A stretch of 64,000 bases of DNA from Stutzerimonas stutzeri (GCF_018138085.1 NZ_CP073105.1:1798001-1862000), one strand, 5' to 3'. Counted from the stretch's first letter, positions 1 to 9,456 are shown. A program made the numbers and translations. Notes: generated by a model not told the origin, from the sequence alone.

Positions 1-2
1 GG

Positions 3-110
3 CTGGCCGGGACGGTGATCGAGCATATGTGCGCGCTGATGGACGTGACGGCCCTTGCAGAGCTGATCGCCAGTGGTGCGACGCGCCATCTCAAGGGCGT
101 CCCGTCGTAA
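3..110 (+). CDS. CheW-domain protein, C-terminal fragment
   Basis: Only the last 35 codons are inside the window; the 5' part lies upstream. The frame starting at base 3 is open and stops with TAA at 108-110. The fragment contains GTVIEHMCALMDV and ends in GVPS. In Pseudomonas the gene just before this cheW, in the cheA-cheB-motCD-parA-cheW cluster, encodes a second CheW-domain protein whose C-terminus I recall looking like this. The family call therefore rests on position plus this short match. The gap to the next gene is about 86 bases, compatible with one chemotaxis operon. Confidence 0.55.
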   Translation: MAGTVIEHMCALMDVTALAELIASGATRHLKGVPS

Positions 111-196
111 ACGAACCGAACAATCAATGGGGCGCGCAGGCACTCCGAGTAACCGATAGAATCGACCGCCATTGCGGTACATGAAGAGGTGGGGCT

Positions 197-676
197 ATGA
201 AGATGACTTCCGCGCAGGGTTCCGATGATCCGGTTCTGCAATGGGTGACCTTTCGTCTGGACAACGAGACCTACGGCATCAACGTGATGCAGGTCCAGGA
301 AGTGTTGCGCTATACCGAAATTGCGCCGGTGCCAGGCGCGCCTAGCTATGTGCTGGGCATCATCAACCTGCGCGGCAATGTGGTCACCGTGATCGATACC
401 CGCCAGCGCTTCGGACTCGAGACGGCAGCGGTGTCTGACAATACCCGCATCGTCATCATCGAGGCGGACCGTCAGGTGGTTGGCATTCTGGTCGACAGCG
501 TTGCCGAGGTGGTTTACCTGCGCCAGTCCGAGATCGAAACCGCGCCCAACGTCGGTAACGACGAGTCGGCGAAGTTCATCCAGGGCGTATGCAACAAGAA
601 CAACGAGCTGCTGATTCTGGTCGAGCTGGACAAGATGATGAGCGAAGAAGAATGGGCGGAACTTGAGAGCATCTGA
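197..676 (+). CDS. cheW: Chemotaxis coupling protein CheW
   Basis: This 159-residue protein is a single CheW (SH3-like) domain, the usual full length. It couples methyl-accepting chemoreceptors to the kinase CheA at the cell pole. Typical features are WVTFRLDNETYGINV near residue 16, VQEVLRY, GIINLRGNVVTVIDTRQRFGL around residues 54-74, and a VGILVDSVAEVV strand later on. The ATG at 197 has AAGAGGTGGGG just upstream as ribosome binding site. The next gene follows after three bases, so the two are probably co-transcribed. The identification is strong; the number of other cheW paralogues cannot be seen here. Confidence 0.95.
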   Translation: MKMTSAQGSDDPVLQWVTFRLDNETYGINVMQVQEVLRYTEIAPVPGAPSYVLGIINLRGNVVTVIDTRQRFGLETAAVSDNTRIVIIEADRQVVGILVDSVAEVVYLRQSEIETAPNVGNDESAKFIQGVCNKNNELLILVELDKMMSEEEWAELESI

Positions 677-679
677 TAG

Positions 680-1093
680 ATGATCGCATCGCTGGTGGCG
701 GCAGTTGTCGCGCTTGCCCTTTGCTGCCTGGCTCTGCTGGGCGGCTGCATCTGGTTGTTTCGCCGCCAGCGGGACATGGCGCGAGCCCAGGCGCTCGAGA
801 ATGCGGCGCGTGACCAGCGTATCAAGGAGCTTGGCGCGCGGCTCGACAATTATCAGCAAAGCAGCATCAACATGGGCAAGACACTGCGCGAGCTGTCGCG
901 CACCGTTGCTCCGTTGCCGGAGAAGCTCAGTCAGCTCGAGCAGCGCGATCCGAATAACTACACCTTCTCCCAGGCCGCCAAACTGGTCGGCATGGGCGCT
1001 AGCGCTGACGATCTCGCGCAGTTCTGTGGTTTGTCCCAGTCGGAAGCGGAACTGATGCGCAAGCTGCATCAGACACGGCGTAACACGGACTGA
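680..1093 (+). CDS. DUF2802 family protein of the chemotaxis operon
   Basis: The protein has 137 residues. The N-terminus is one membrane segment (about residues 2-28, rich in A, L, V) ending in FRRQRDMARA. It is followed by a helical, charged region that looks able to form a coiled coil (about 30-85). The C-terminal part, AAKLVGMGASADDLAQFCGLSQSEAELM (shown here only to its key turn), resembles a small helix-turn-helix-like DUF2802 module. It sits three bases after cheW, as in other pseudomonads, so a role at the chemosensory array or pole is likely. Function is unknown; the call is on family and context only. Confidence 0.8.
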   Translation: MIASLVAAVVALALCCLALLGGCIWLFRRQRDMARAQALENAARDQRIKELGARLDNYQQSSINMGKTLRELSRTVAPLPEKLSQLEQRDPNNYTFSQAAKLVGMGASADDLAQFCGLSQSEAELMRKLHQTRRNTD

Positions 1094-1239
1094 CCCGCCT
1101 CCTGGCCATCGTTCCGCTGGCCGACGGACTCCCGCCGGTCATGCCGGAACACTGAACGATATGGGTATTGCTTCCTCCAATCTGGACAAGGCTTCGCCGT
1201 GTCCGGCGCAGGCCCATGCCCGGATGGGAGGAGGATGTG

Positions 1240-1680
1240 ATGCTACGCATTCTGATGGCGTGCCTGCTGGTGAGCCCGGTCTGGGTCAATGCGGCCGAAG
1301 CGCCACTCGAGATCGACGGCGCAATGACCATCAACGTGTACCAGGCCAGACAACTCCACGAGCTCGGCGCGGTGTTCATTGACGTGCGGCCGGGCCGCGA
1401 ATGGAGCTGGGGGCACGTCGATGGCGCGGTACACATGGACCTGGCGCGTGGGTTCTTCGGGTTATCGCAGGCCGACTGGCCGAGAAGCGTGCCGCTGGTG
1501 GTCTACTGCGACAGCGAGGTCTGTCCTGCCAGTGCCGAGGCGGTTCGTCTCGCCGTCGCGTGGGGTTACGAGCAGGTGTTCTACTTCCGTCAGGGGTACT
1601 TCGCCTGGGTATTGGCAGATTTTCCCCAGCAGAAAGGCCACTCCAGCGGCATCACCACGCTCAACGCACAGGCCCATTGA
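1240..1680 (+). CDS. Periplasmic single-domain rhodanese-like protein
   Basis: I start the protein at ATG 1240 (146 residues) because GGGAGGAGG lies five to six bases upstream and a clean signal peptide (MLRILMACLLVSPVWVNA, cut near AEA) then opens the protein. A longer upstream reading is arginine-rich and lacks a signal. The mature part is one rhodanese domain: FIDVRPGREWSWGHVDGAVHMD at about 46-67 and the active-site loop VVYCDSEVCPAS with Cys90 and Cys95. Export suggests handling of sulfur or persulfide in the periplasm. The second cysteine close to the catalytic one is less usual. The gene overlaps the next, convergent gene by 20 bases. The substrate is unknown. Confidence 0.8.
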   Translation: MLRILMACLLVSPVWVNAAEAPLEIDGAMTINVYQARQLHELGAVFIDVRPGREWSWGHVDGAVHMDLARGFFGLSQADWPRSVPLVVYCDSEVCPASAEAVRLAVAWGYEQVFYFRQGYFAWVLADFPQQKGHSSGITTLNAQAH

Positions 1681-1984
1681 GCCGCGGGATGAGCGGTGTG
1701 TCCGCTTGCCCGGTGAAGCCTGCGGGGCATTTGCCTTTGAGGTACCAGGCGAAGGCGATGATCTCCGCGATTGTGCGATACAGCGCCTCGGGGATGGCGT
1801 CGCCCAATTCCAGGCGCGCCAGCAACTTCACCAGTTCGGCATTCTCGTAGATCGGCACCTCGTGCTCGCGGGCGATCGCCAGTATCGCTTCGGCGAATTC
1901 ATCGTCGCCCTTGGCCGATAGCGTCGGTGCATTGGCGCCGTCGTAGGACAGCGCGATGGCCTGGCGCGGTGTGTCGAATGTCAT
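1661..1984 (-). CDS. FlhB C-terminal-domain-like protein
   Basis: The protein has 107 residues and aligns with the cytoplasmic end of FlhB/YscU/EscU: QAIALSYDGANAPTLSAKGDDEFAEAI, then AREHEVPIYENAELVKLL and a closing helix LYRTIAEIIAFAWYLKG. The membrane half of FlhB and the NPTH self-cleavage site are absent, and the sequence begins where the cleaved FlhB C-terminal fragment would begin. In the FlhB family this fragment binds FliK and switches export specificity. Its start codon overlaps the stop of the FliK-like gene (ATGA), so the two are translated together. A role in the flagellar hook switch is inference. Confidence 0.85.
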   Translation of the reverse strand: MTFDTPRQAIALSYDGANAPTLSAKGDDEFAEAILAIAREHEVPIYENAELVKLLARLELGDAIPEALYRTIAEIIAFAWYLKGKCPAGFTGQADTPLIPRLNGPVR

Positions 1985-3504
1985 GCGGTTTCATCCACGA
2001 AGCGTTGGTCGAGGGTGGTGCGCGGTCCCTGTGGCGGCATGCCCTGCCTGCAGGCCAGTTCGCCGACGTTCAATCCCGCAGTGAGCAGCCGCTGGCGCAG
2101 GTGCTCGAGCTCCGCTGAAATCAGCTCGGCCGTCGCGCTGCGTTCGGCCCATATCTGGCTCGACAGACTGCCCTGGAACAGTTGTGCTTGGACCTGCAAG
2201 GGTCCCAGGGGCGTGACATCGAAGGCCAGTTCGACTCTCCAGAGCGTGTCTGGCTTGTCTTTCGGCGACTGCGGCGGCGGTTCTTCGCGCTGAAACTTGA
2301 CCTGCAGCGGGACGATGTCTCGCTGGTCACGCATCGGGATCTCGATCTGCCACGTCGTGACCTGGACGCCCTCGGGATTGGTCTGGGTCTGAGCCAGGCT
2401 GGACAATTGATGGGTCTGGAGCCGAGATATCGCCGCGGCAGCGAGCTTCAGGATCAGTTCCAGGTCGGCTTCTTCCTCGGCGTTCGGCAACGATCGACTC
2501 GGCAACGGGAAGCTTTGCGCCAGGTAGCGTGCGTTCGACTGGCCAAGGGCCCCCAGCGCGTTGCGTGCAAACGCAGGCAGTGCCTGCCCCAGTGCGGCGC
2601 CGGCCTGTGCCGCGGTGAGTGGTCCGCTCGTCGGCAGCCCTGGTAGCTGAGCGATCAGGCGGAGCAGGGAGGCTTTCATATCGGCCGGCAACGCATCGGC
2701 CTGGCCGCTTAGCAAACCGGCTTCGAGAAACACCCCGCTGCGTGCCAACGCCTGGGCCAGCGTCTCGGTATCGGTGAGCGCCTGCATGCTCGGCACCAGA
2801 CCGAGCAGACGCTCGGCCGCGCCGCGTAGCGAGTCGGGCAATGCCGCACCGGTTCCGAGCGCGTTGAGCAATCCCTCGATCGAACCTTGCCGGCCGTGCT
2901 GCTCGGTCAGTTGCTGGCCCAGCACCAATTGATCGAGGCGGCCGCTCAGGGGCATGAAGGACAACGCCTGGTCGCCCTGGACACGTGCGGTAATCAGGCT
3001 GCCTGGTGCAAGGGGCAGGGCGGACTCGACGTTCAGCTTCTGCCCTGCAAGGGGCGAATTGAGCAGGCTGATGACGACCTTGAACAGGGGCTTTCCGTCC
3101 TGCTGCGTTTGCTGGCTGGCCGTCACTTTTCCTTGTATCACGGTGCCTATCGGAAGCTGGGCGAGATCAATGCTGCTTTGCGGCTGGCGACTGCCGGGTT
3201 GCAACGCGGCGATCAGGCGCATGTCGGAAACGGCGGTAACCAGCATGGCGGTGCCTGGGGCGGTCGCTTTAGGGCTGCTGGTCTCGACGGTTGCCTGACG
3301 CCCATTGTTCATGGTCAGGCGCAGCGTCAGCTGGAATGTTTGCAGCGCTTCCTTGATGCTGACCACCTCGGCGTCGGCACTTTCCCCGGCCGCGAGCAAG
3401 CCTTGCATCGGCTGCAGCAGTTTCAACACCATCTCGGTCGAGGTCGTCGCGGGACGGGGCGGGCCCGAGGGGGCGATTGCCTGAGTGCTCTTGATCTCGG
3501 TCAT
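1981..3504 (-). CDS. FliK-like hook-length control protein
   Basis: The 507-residue protein is rich in Gln, Leu, Ala and Ser, as are FliK molecular rulers. The C-terminal third (about 380-495) carries the recognisable FliK_C fold: a strand pair WQIEIPMRDQRDIVPLQVKF, LWRVELAFDVTPLGPLQVQAQL, then SSQIWAERSATAELI and a final helix LEHLRQRLLTAGLNVGEL. It is coupled to the FlhB-C-like gene by an overlapping stop and start. In other pseudomonads a FliK/FlhB-like pair also lies just upstream of, and divergent from, ccmA. It is separate from the main fliK locus, so it may be a second, accessory ruler. Confidence 0.8.
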   Translation of the reverse strand: MTEIKSTQAIAPSGPPRPATTSTEMVLKLLQPMQGLLAAGESADAEVVSIKEALQTFQLTLRLTMNNGRQATVETSSPKATAPGTAMLVTAVSDMRLIAALQPGSRQPQSSIDLAQLPIGTVIQGKVTASQQTQQDGKPLFKVVISLLNSPLAGQKLNVESALPLAPGSLITARVQGDQALSFMPLSGRLDQLVLGQQLTEQHGRQGSIEGLLNALGTGAALPDSLRGAAERLLGLVPSMQALTDTETLAQALARSGVFLEAGLLSGQADALPADMKASLLRLIAQLPGLPTSGPLTAAQAGAALGQALPAFARNALGALGQSNARYLAQSFPLPSRSLPNAEEEADLELILKLAAAAISRLQTHQLSSLAQTQTNPEGVQVTTWQIEIPMRDQRDIVPLQVKFQREEPPPQSPKDKPDTLWRVELAFDVTPLGPLQVQAQLFQGSLSSQIWAERSATAELISAELEHLRQRLLTAGLNVGELACRQGMPPQGPRTTLDQRFVDETA

Positions 3505-3543
3505 TATTACTTAAATGCTCTTACAACCTTTCGCCGTTGTGGC

Positions 3544-3572
3544 CTTTGGTGCGCGGGCTCGGCATGTATAAT
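3544..3572 (+). promoter_or_regulatory. Candidate sigma-70 promoter of the ccm operon
   Basis: A perfect TATAAT lies at 3567-3572 in the gap between the divergent FliK-like gene and ccmA. The -35 region 17 bases upstream (around 3544-3549, CTTTGG or TTTGGT) is poor. Transcription would begin near 3579, giving a leader of about 57 bases before the GTG of ccmA. No other good -10 was seen in this gap. Confidence 0.5.
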
Positions 3573-3636
3573 TCCGGCCGCCCGGCCTGCCATCGGTATA
3601 GCGGCTGGGCTCTCTCCATCTTGAGGTAGCCCTAGC

Positions 3637-4272
3637 GTGTCCAGTCCCTTTCTAGAAGCTGTGGCGCTGTCCTGCGAGCGGGACTGGCGTCTCCTGTTCG
3701 AGAGGTTAGACCTGCGGATAGCCGAAGGGGAAATGTTGCAGATCGCCGGCCCCAACGGCAGCGGCAAGACCAGCCTGCTGCGGCTGCTGTCCGGTCTGAT
3801 GCAGCCGACCGCCGGCGAGGTGCTGCTCAAGGGCCGGGCGCTGGAAAGCCAGCGCGGCGAACTGGCGCGCAACCTGTTGTGGATCGGCCATGCGGCGGGC
3901 ATCAAGGGGTTGCTCACTGCCGAGGAAAATCTCACCTGGCTGTGCGCCTTGCACCAGCCTGCGACGCGTGACGAGATCTGGCAAGCGTTGGCTGCGGTCG
4001 GGTTGCGCGGCTTCGAGGACGTGCCCTGTCATACGTTATCGGCCGGCCAGCAGCGACGTGTCGGGCTGGCCCGTCTGTATCTATCGCCGCCGCCGCTGTG
4101 GATTCTCGACGAGCCGTTCACCGCGCTGGACAAGAGCGGTGTGGCGCAGTTGGAGCGGCACCTGGCCGCGCACTGCGAAAGCGGAGGAATGGTCGTGCTG
4201 ACGACCCACCATTCGCTGGCCGAGAAACCGGCCGGCTTCCGCGAGATCGATTTGGGGCAGCGAGCCGCATGA
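3637..4272 (+). CDS. ccmA: Heme exporter ATP-binding protein CcmA
   Basis: This is the ABC ATPase of the CcmABCD heme-handling complex (System I cytochrome c maturation), which releases holo-CcmE from CcmC on the periplasmic side. It has 211 residues, usual for the family. Walker [10 protein letters not shown] is near residue 38, the signature LSAGQQRR near 135, Walker B LWILDEP near 153, and the H-loop TTHHS near the end. It starts at GTG 3637. Its stop overlaps the ccmB start (ATGA). It is the first gene of a nine-gene operon transcribed rightwards. Confidence 0.97.
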   Translation: MSSPFLEAVALSCERDWRLLFERLDLRIAEGEMLQIAGPNGSGKTSLLRLLSGLMQPTAGEVLLKGRALESQRGELARNLLWIGHAAGIKGLLTAEENLTWLCALHQPATRDEIWQALAAVGLRGFEDVPCHTLSAGQQRRVGLARLYLSPPPLWILDEPFTALDKSGVAQLERHLAAHCESGGMVVLTTHHSLAEKPAGFREIDLGQRAA

Positions 4273-4940
4273 GTAATGTTTTCACGCTGTTGCTCGCGCG
4301 CGAGTCCCGTCTATTGTTCCGCCGTCCGGCCGAGCTGGCCAACCCTCTGGTGTTCTTCGCCATCGTCATCGCGCTGTTTCCGCTGGCGGTCGGTCCCGAA
4401 TCGCAATTGTTGCAGAGCATCTCGCCCGGCTTGATCTGGGTTGCCGCATTGTTGGCCGTGCTGCTCTCGCTGGATGGGCTGTTTCGGAGCGATTTCGAGG
4501 ATGGCTCGCTTGAGCAGTGGGTCGTTTCGCCGCACCCTCTGGCGCTTCTGGTGCTCGCCAAGGTGCTGGCACACTGGCTGTTTTCCGGTCTGGCGCTGGT
4601 GCTGCTGGCGCCGCTGCTGGGCCTGATGCTGGGCATGCCGGCCAGCGCGCTGCCGGTACTGCTGATGTCGCTGTTGCTCGGCACACCGATCCTGAGCCTG
4701 CTGGGCGCGGTCGGTGCGGCACTGACCGTCGGGCTCAAGCGAGGTGGGCTGCTGTTGGCGTTGCTGATCCTCCCACTCTATATACCGGTGCTGATACTCG
4801 GCAGCGGGGCGTTGCAGGCGGCACTGCAGGGGTTACCTGCTCTGGGCTACCTGTTGTGGCTGGCCAGCCTGACGGTGCTGGCGGTTACCCTGACACCCTT
4901 TGCCATAGCCGCCGGGCTGAAAATAAGCGTCGGCGAGTGA
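4269..4940 (+). CDS. ccmB: Heme exporter membrane protein CcmB
   Basis: The protein has 223 residues starting at the ATG that overlaps the ccmA stop; a longer upstream reading frame is only the ccmA region in another frame. It opens [23 protein letters not shown], followed by about six hydrophobic helices. The stretch [17 protein letters not shown], typical of CcmB, lies between helices 2 and 3. It is the membrane partner of CcmA. After it the operon opens a 151-base gap before ccmC, unlike the overlaps elsewhere in the cluster. Confidence 0.95.
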   Translation: MSNVFTLLLARESRLLFRRPAELANPLVFFAIVIALFPLAVGPESQLLQSISPGLIWVAALLAVLLSLDGLFRSDFEDGSLEQWVVSPHPLALLVLAKVLAHWLFSGLALVLLAPLLGLMLGMPASALPVLLMSLLLGTPILSLLGAVGAALTVGLKRGGLLLALLILPLYIPVLILGSGALQAALQGLPALGYLLWLASLTVLAVTLTPFAIAAGLKISVGE

Positions 4941-5091
4941 CCGACTGCACGATGTATCTTTCCGGGAGCGTAACCGATGCGCCGATTCGATGGGCGGCCA
5001 GTACAACGATGAATTTATTGATCGCGAATAAGAGGCGACTGTCCGGTTTCGGAGCAGTATCGGCCGGCGTGTTGGATGTGAGGCAGGCGCT

Positions 5092-5847
5092 ATGAACTGG
5101 ACATGGTTCCACAAACTGGGTTCGCCCAAATGGTTCTACGAGATCAGCAGCCGCTGGCTGCCGTGGCTGGCCTGGGCGGCGTTGCTGCTGATCGTCGCGG
5201 GGACGGTCTGGGGGCTGGCTTTCGCACCGCAGGACTACCAGCAGGGCAACAGCTTCCGGATCATCTATATCCACGTGCCCGCGGCGTTTCTGGCGCAATC
5301 GATCTACGTCATGCTGGCCGTGGCCGGCGTGGTCGGGCTGGTCTGGAAGATGAAGCTGGCCGACGTCGCACTGCAGCAGGCCGCCCCCATTGGTGCCTGG
5401 ATGACTTTCATCGCGCTGGTCACCGGTGCCGTATGGGGCAAGCCGACCTGGGGCGCCTGGTGGGTCTGGGATGCGCGCCTGACCTCGATGCTGATCCTGC
5501 TGTTTCTCTATTTCGGCGTGATCGCGCTGGGCCAGGCCATCAGCAACCGCGACAGCGCGGCAAAGGCCTGCGCCGTGCTGTCGATTGTCGGCGTGATCAA
5601 CATCCCGATCATCAAGTACTCGGTCGAATGGTGGAATACCCTGCACCAGCCGGCCACCTTCAGCGTCACGGAAAAGCCGGCGATGCCGGTAGAAATGTGG
5701 CTACCGCTGTTGGTCATGGTGATCGGGTTCTATTGCTTCTTCGCCGCTGTCCTGTTGATGCGCATGCGCCTGGAAGTGCTGCGCCGTGAATCTCGAAGCA
5801 GCTGGGTCAAGGCTGAAATCAAGGCGCTGGTGGGTCGGGCATCATGA
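5092..5847 (+). CDS. ccmC: Heme-presenting membrane protein CcmC
   Basis: CcmC binds heme at the outer face of the inner membrane and loads it on CcmE. The 251-residue protein has about six membrane helices. The tryptophan-rich WWD motif [13 protein letters not shown] is near residue 122, flanked by histidines: IYIHVPAAF before it and NTLHQPATF after it supply the heme ligands known for the family. It begins at ATG 5092, and its stop overlaps the ccmD start. Length and motif order match orthologues. Confidence 0.97.
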   Translation: MNWTWFHKLGSPKWFYEISSRWLPWLAWAALLLIVAGTVWGLAFAPQDYQQGNSFRIIYIHVPAAFLAQSIYVMLAVAGVVGLVWKMKLADVALQQAAPIGAWMTFIALVTGAVWGKPTWGAWWVWDARLTSMLILLFLYFGVIALGQAISNRDSAAKACAVLSIVGVINIPIIKYSVEWWNTLHQPATFSVTEKPAMPVEMWLPLLVMVIGFYCFFAAVLLMRMRLEVLRRESRSSWVKAEIKALVGRAS

Positions 5848-6020
5848 ATTTTTCGTCGTTTTCCGAGTTTGTCGCCATGGGTCACCATGGCCTCTACGTC
5901 TGGACGTCTTACGGCATCAGCCTGGCGGTCCTGATTCTCAACGTGGCGTTGCCGGTCCTGGCGCGTCGTCGTTACCTGCAAGACGAGGCGCGCCGTTTGC
6001 GCCGGGAGGAATTGAAGTGA
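5844..6020 (+). CDS. ccmD: Heme exporter small subunit CcmD
   Basis: This 58-residue protein starts at the ATG overlapping the ccmC stop (ATGA at 5844). It has the family pattern: [17 protein letters not shown], one membrane helix ([15 protein letters not shown]) and a basic tail with [17 protein letters not shown]. CcmD stabilises the CcmABC-CcmE adduct. The stop TGA at 6018-6020 overlaps the GTG start of ccmE. Confidence 0.95.
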   Translation: MNFSSFSEFVAMGHHGLYVWTSYGISLAVLILNVALPVLARRRYLQDEARRLRREELK

Positions 6021-6484
6021 ATCCTGTGCGCAAGAAGCGTCTGTACATCATCCTGGCCATCCTGGCGGGTGTCGGGATCGCCGTGGCGCTGGCCTTGTCC
6101 GCCCTGCAAGAAAACATCAACCTGTTCTACACGCCAACCCAGATCGCCACCGGTGAGGCGCCACAGGGCACCCGGATCCGTGCCGGTGGCATGGTCGAGG
6201 AGGGGTCGGTGCAGCGCAGCAGCGATTCGTTGACCGTGACCTTCCGCGTCACCGACTACGCGCAGACGGTCACCATCCGTTATCAGGGCATCCTCCCCGA
6301 CCTGTTCCGCGAGGGGCAGGGCATCGTCGCGCTCGGCCGCTTGAACGAAGAGGGCGTACTGGTGGCCGACGAAGTGCTGGCCAAGCATGACGAAAACTAC
6401 ATGCCGCCCGAGGTCAGCTCGGCGCTGGAAAAAAGCGGCAAGAGCAAACCCTACGGTGCTGGCATGCAGGAGGGTGCGAAATGA
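6017..6484 (+). CDS. ccmE: Periplasmic heme chaperone CcmE
   Basis: I use GTG 6017, which overlaps the ccmD stop and gives 155 residues; the upstream part of the open frame is ccmD in another frame. It has a short basic N-terminus (NPVRKKRLY), one membrane anchor, then an OB-fold domain. The heme-binding motif [13 protein letters not shown] places the covalent heme histidine at about residue 124 with the HxxxY tyrosine at 128. The C-terminus is flexible. CcmE carries heme from CcmC to CcmF/H. The stop overlaps the ccmF start. Confidence 0.97.
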   Translation: MNPVRKKRLYIILAILAGVGIAVALALSALQENINLFYTPTQIATGEAPQGTRIRAGGMVEEGSVQRSSDSLTVTFRVTDYAQTVTIRYQGILPDLFREGQGIVALGRLNEEGVLVADEVLAKHDENYMPPEVSSALEKSGKSKPYGAGMQEGAK

Positions 6485-8454
6485 TTCCTGAACTTGGTCA
6501 TCTGGCAATGATTCTGGCGCTGTGCCTGGCGGTGGTGCAGGGCACCCTGCCGTTGATCGGCGCCTGGCGCGGCGACCGGCAGTGGATGGGGTTGGCGCAG
6601 CCGGCGGCGTGGGGCCAGTTCTCCTTCCTGGCGTTTTCCTTCGCCTGCCTCACTTACGCATTCATGGTGGATGATTTCTCGGTCGCCTACGTCGCGCAGA
6701 ATTCCAACAGCGCATTGCCCTGGTATTACAAGTTCAGCGCGGTGTGGGGCGCCCATGAGGGCTCGCTGCTGCTGTGGGCATTCATCCTCTCGGGCTGGAC
6801 CTTCGCGGTGTCAATCTTCTCGCGGCAACTGCCCGAGGACATGCTCGCCCGGGTGTTGGGCGTGATGGGGCTGATCAGCATCGGTTTCCTGTTGTTCCTG
6901 ATCGTCACTTCCAACCCCTTCGATCGCCTCCTGCCGCAAGCGCCGATGGACGGCCGCGATCTCAATCCTCTGCTGCAGGACTTCGGGCTGGTGGTGCATC
7001 CACCGATGCTGTACATGGGCTATGTCGGATTCTCGGTGGCCTTCGCCTTCGCTATCGCCGCATTGCTCGGCGGTCGCCTGGATGCGGCCTGGGCTCGCTG
7101 GTCGCGCCCCTGGACACTGATTGCCTGGGCCTTCCTCGGCACGGGTATCGCGTTGGGCTCCTGGTGGGCCTACTACGAGCTCGGTTGGGGCGGCTGGTGG
7201 TTCTGGGATCCGGTCGAAAACGCCTCGTTCATGCCCTGGTTGGTGGGAACCGCGTTGATCCACTCGCTGGCGGTCACGGAAAAGCGTGGGGCGTTCAAGA
7301 GCTGGACGGTCCTGCTGGCGATTGCCGCGTTCTCGCTCAGCCTGCTGGGGACCTTCCTGGTTCGCTCCGGTGTGCTGACATCGGTCCATGCCTTTGCCAC
7401 CGATCCGGCGCGCGGGGTCTTCATCCTGGCCTTCCTGCTGGTGGTGATCGGCGGCTCGCTGACGCTCTTTGCGTTGCGTGCGCCGGTGGTCAAGAGCCAG
7501 ATCGGCTTCGGGCTGTGGTCACGCGAGACGCTGCTGCTGGTCAACAACCTGCTGCTGGTCGTCGCCACCTCGATGATTCTCCTGGGCACCTTGTATCCGC
7601 TGCTGCTCGATGCGCTGTCCAACAGCAAGCTCTCGGTGGGGCCTCCCTACTTCAACGCCATGTTCCTGCCGCTTGTCGGTGCGCTGCTGCTCGCCCTGGG
7701 CGTAGGCGTCCTGGCGCGCTGGAAGGATACGCCGGTGAAATGGCTGGTCGGCATGCTTACGCCGGTGCTGATTACCAGCGCCGTGCTCGGCGGACTGGGC
7801 TCGATGCTGTTCGCCGACTTCCACTGGGCCGTGCTGGCGGTGTGTCTGCTGGCGGCCTGGGTGGTCAGTGCGGGTGTTCGTGACCTGCTGGACAAGACAC
7901 GCCACAAAGGCCTGCTCAAGGGCATGCGCAGCTTGGCCCCGAGCTATTGGGGCATGCAGCTGGCGCACTTCGGCCTGGTCGTCTGCGCATTGGGCGTAGT
8001 ACTCACCAGCCAGCAGAGCGACGAGCGTGACCTGCGGTTGGCACCTGGTGAGTCGACGCAGCTAGGCGGTTACAGTTTTGTCTTCGATGGCGCCAAGCAT
8101 TTCGAAGGTCCGAATTTCACCTCGGACAAGGGCACCATTCGTGTCTTCGATGGCGATCGCCAGGTCGCCACGCTGCATCCGGAGAAGCGCCTCTATACCG
8201 TGCAGCAGATGCCGATGACCGAAGCGGGGATCGACGCCGGACTGTTTCGCGACCTCTACGTTGCCCTCGGCGAGCCGCTGGAAAATGGCGCCTGGGCGGT
8301 CAGGGTCCACGTCAAACCCTTCGTGCGCTGGATCTGGCTGGGTGCTTTGCTGATGTCGCTCGGCGGAGTCTGTTGCGTGAGCGACAAGCGTTATCGGGTG
8401 AAGGTCCGGACTCGAGTCCGTGATGCGCTCGGTATAGCCGAGCAAGGAGCCTGA
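6481..8454 (+). CDS. ccmF: Cytochrome c heme lyase subunit CcmF
   Basis: This large polytopic membrane protein has 657 residues, the usual length. It holds the WWD motif [17 protein letters not shown] near residue 237, with conserved periplasmic histidines around it ([30 protein letters not shown]). The late periplasmic loop (about 510-610, from [17 protein letters not shown] onward) precedes the last helix. With CcmH and CcmI it attaches heme to apocytochromes. The start overlaps the ccmE stop, and ccmG follows after one base. Confidence 0.97.
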   Translation: MIPELGHLAMILALCLAVVQGTLPLIGAWRGDRQWMGLAQPAAWGQFSFLAFSFACLTYAFMVDDFSVAYVAQNSNSALPWYYKFSAVWGAHEGSLLLWAFILSGWTFAVSIFSRQLPEDMLARVLGVMGLISIGFLLFLIVTSNPFDRLLPQAPMDGRDLNPLLQDFGLVVHPPMLYMGYVGFSVAFAFAIAALLGGRLDAAWARWSRPWTLIAWAFLGTGIALGSWWAYYELGWGGWWFWDPVENASFMPWLVGTALIHSLAVTEKRGAFKSWTVLLAIAAFSLSLLGTFLVRSGVLTSVHAFATDPARGVFILAFLLVVIGGSLTLFALRAPVVKSQIGFGLWSRETLLLVNNLLLVVATSMILLGTLYPLLLDALSNSKLSVGPPYFNAMFLPLVGALLLALGVGVLARWKDTPVKWLVGMLTPVLITSAVLGGLGSMLFADFHWAVLAVCLLAAWVVSAGVRDLLDKTRHKGLLKGMRSLAPSYWGMQLAHFGLVVCALGVVLTSQQSDERDLRLAPGESTQLGGYSFVFDGAKHFEGPNFTSDKGTIRVFDGDRQVATLHPEKRLYTVQQMPMTEAGIDAGLFRDLYVALGEPLENGAWAVRVHVKPFVRWIWLGALLMSLGGVCCVSDKRYRVKVRTRVRDALGIAEQGA

Positions 8455-8455
8455 T

Positions 8456-8986
8456 ATGAAACGACTGTTAATGTTGCTGCCGCTGGCGATCTTTCTGATA
8501 GTCGCCGTATTTCTCTACCGGGGGCTGTTCCTGGATCCGACCGAGCTGCCGTCGGCGCTGATCGGCAAGCCGCTGCCGTCCTTCTCGTTGCCCTCGGTGG
8601 AAGACTCACAACGGCTGATAACCGTCGAAGACATCAAGGGCAAGCCCGCGCTGGTCAACGTCTGGGCAACCTGGTGCGTGGCCTGCAAGGTCGAGCACCC
8701 GGTGCTCAACCAGCTGGCCAAGCAGGGCGTGACCATCTACGGCGTCAACTACAAGGATGACAACGCGGCGGCGCAGAAGTGGCTGCGCGAGTTCCACGAC
8801 CCCTATCAACTGAACATCAGTGATGCGCAGGGCAGCCTGGGCCTGGATCTGGGTGTGTATGGCGCGCCCGAAACCTTCATCGTCGACAAGCAGGGCATCA
8901 TCCGCCACAAGTACGTGGGAGTCATCGACGAACGCGTCTGGCGTGAGCAGCTTGCCGCCCTGTATCAGGAGCTGATGGAAGAATGA
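8456..8986 (+). CDS. ccmG: Thiol:disulfide oxidoreductase CcmG (DsbE)
   Basis: The 176-residue protein is a membrane-anchored periplasmic thioredoxin. It has an N-terminal signal-anchor (LLMLLPLAIFLIVAVFLY) and then the fold with NVWATWCVACKVEHP; the redox cysteines are Cys74 and Cys77. GAPETFIVD supplies the cis-proline loop. It keeps the CXXCH cysteines of apocytochromes reduced, probably through CcmH. Its stop overlaps the ccmH start. Confidence 0.96.
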   Translation: MKRLLMLLPLAIFLIVAVFLYRGLFLDPTELPSALIGKPLPSFSLPSVEDSQRLITVEDIKGKPALVNVWATWCVACKVEHPVLNQLAKQGVTIYGVNYKDDNAAAQKWLREFHDPYQLNISDAQGSLGLDLGVYGAPETFIVDKQGIIRHKYVGVIDERVWREQLAALYQELMEE

Positions 8987-9456
8987 AGCAGCTGATTCGC
9001 GGGATACTGCTGACGCTGTGCCTGGTGGGCAGCGTGCAGGCGGCGATCGACGCCTATGAATTCAATACCGACGCCGAGCGCGAGCGCTACCGCACGCTGG
9101 TGGAAGAACTGCGCTGCCCGAAATGCCAGAACCAGAACATCGCCGACTCCAACGCTCCCATCGCGACGGACCTGCGTCGCGAAATCTACCGCATGGTCGA
9201 AGCAGGGCAGAGCAACGAGCAGATCGTTGACTACCTCGTGGCTCGTTACGGTGACTTCGTGCGCTACAAGCCCCCGGTCAATGCCAAGACGATCGTGCTC
9301 TGGTATGGCCCCTACGCGCTGCTGGTGCTCGGCTTGTGCGTGCTCGCGTTCATCCTGGCGCGGCGCCGGAGAAGCGCCAGCGATTCATCGTCGAAGACCC
9401 TTTCAGAGGCCGAGCGCAAGCGCCTCGCCACGTTGCTGGATAGAAAACAACCATGA
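8983..9456 (+). CDS. ccmH: Cytochrome c maturation thiol reductase CcmH
   Basis: The protein has 157 residues: a cleavable signal ([15 protein letters not shown]), a three-helix domain carrying [10 protein letters not shown] with Cys45 and Cys48, and a C-terminal membrane helix ([22 protein letters not shown]). The LRCXXC motif is the family signature. It is the short, one-domain CcmH of pseudomonads; the TPR part is a separate gene, ccmI, which starts on the ccmH stop. Confidence 0.96.
   Translation: MKQLIRGILLTLCLVGSVQAAIDAYEFNTDAERERYRTLVEELRCPKCQNQNIADSNAPIATDLRREIYRMVEAGQSNEQIVDYLVARYGDFVRYKPPVNAKTIVLWYGPYALLVLGLCVLAFILARRRRSASDSSSKTLSEAERKRLATLLDRKQP

Noticed and set aside
2182..3624. 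Plus-strand frames opposite the FliK-like gene
   Set aside because: They are high-GC shadow frames without a ribosome site. The minus strand carries a recognisable FliK C-terminal domain and the coupled FlhB-C gene.
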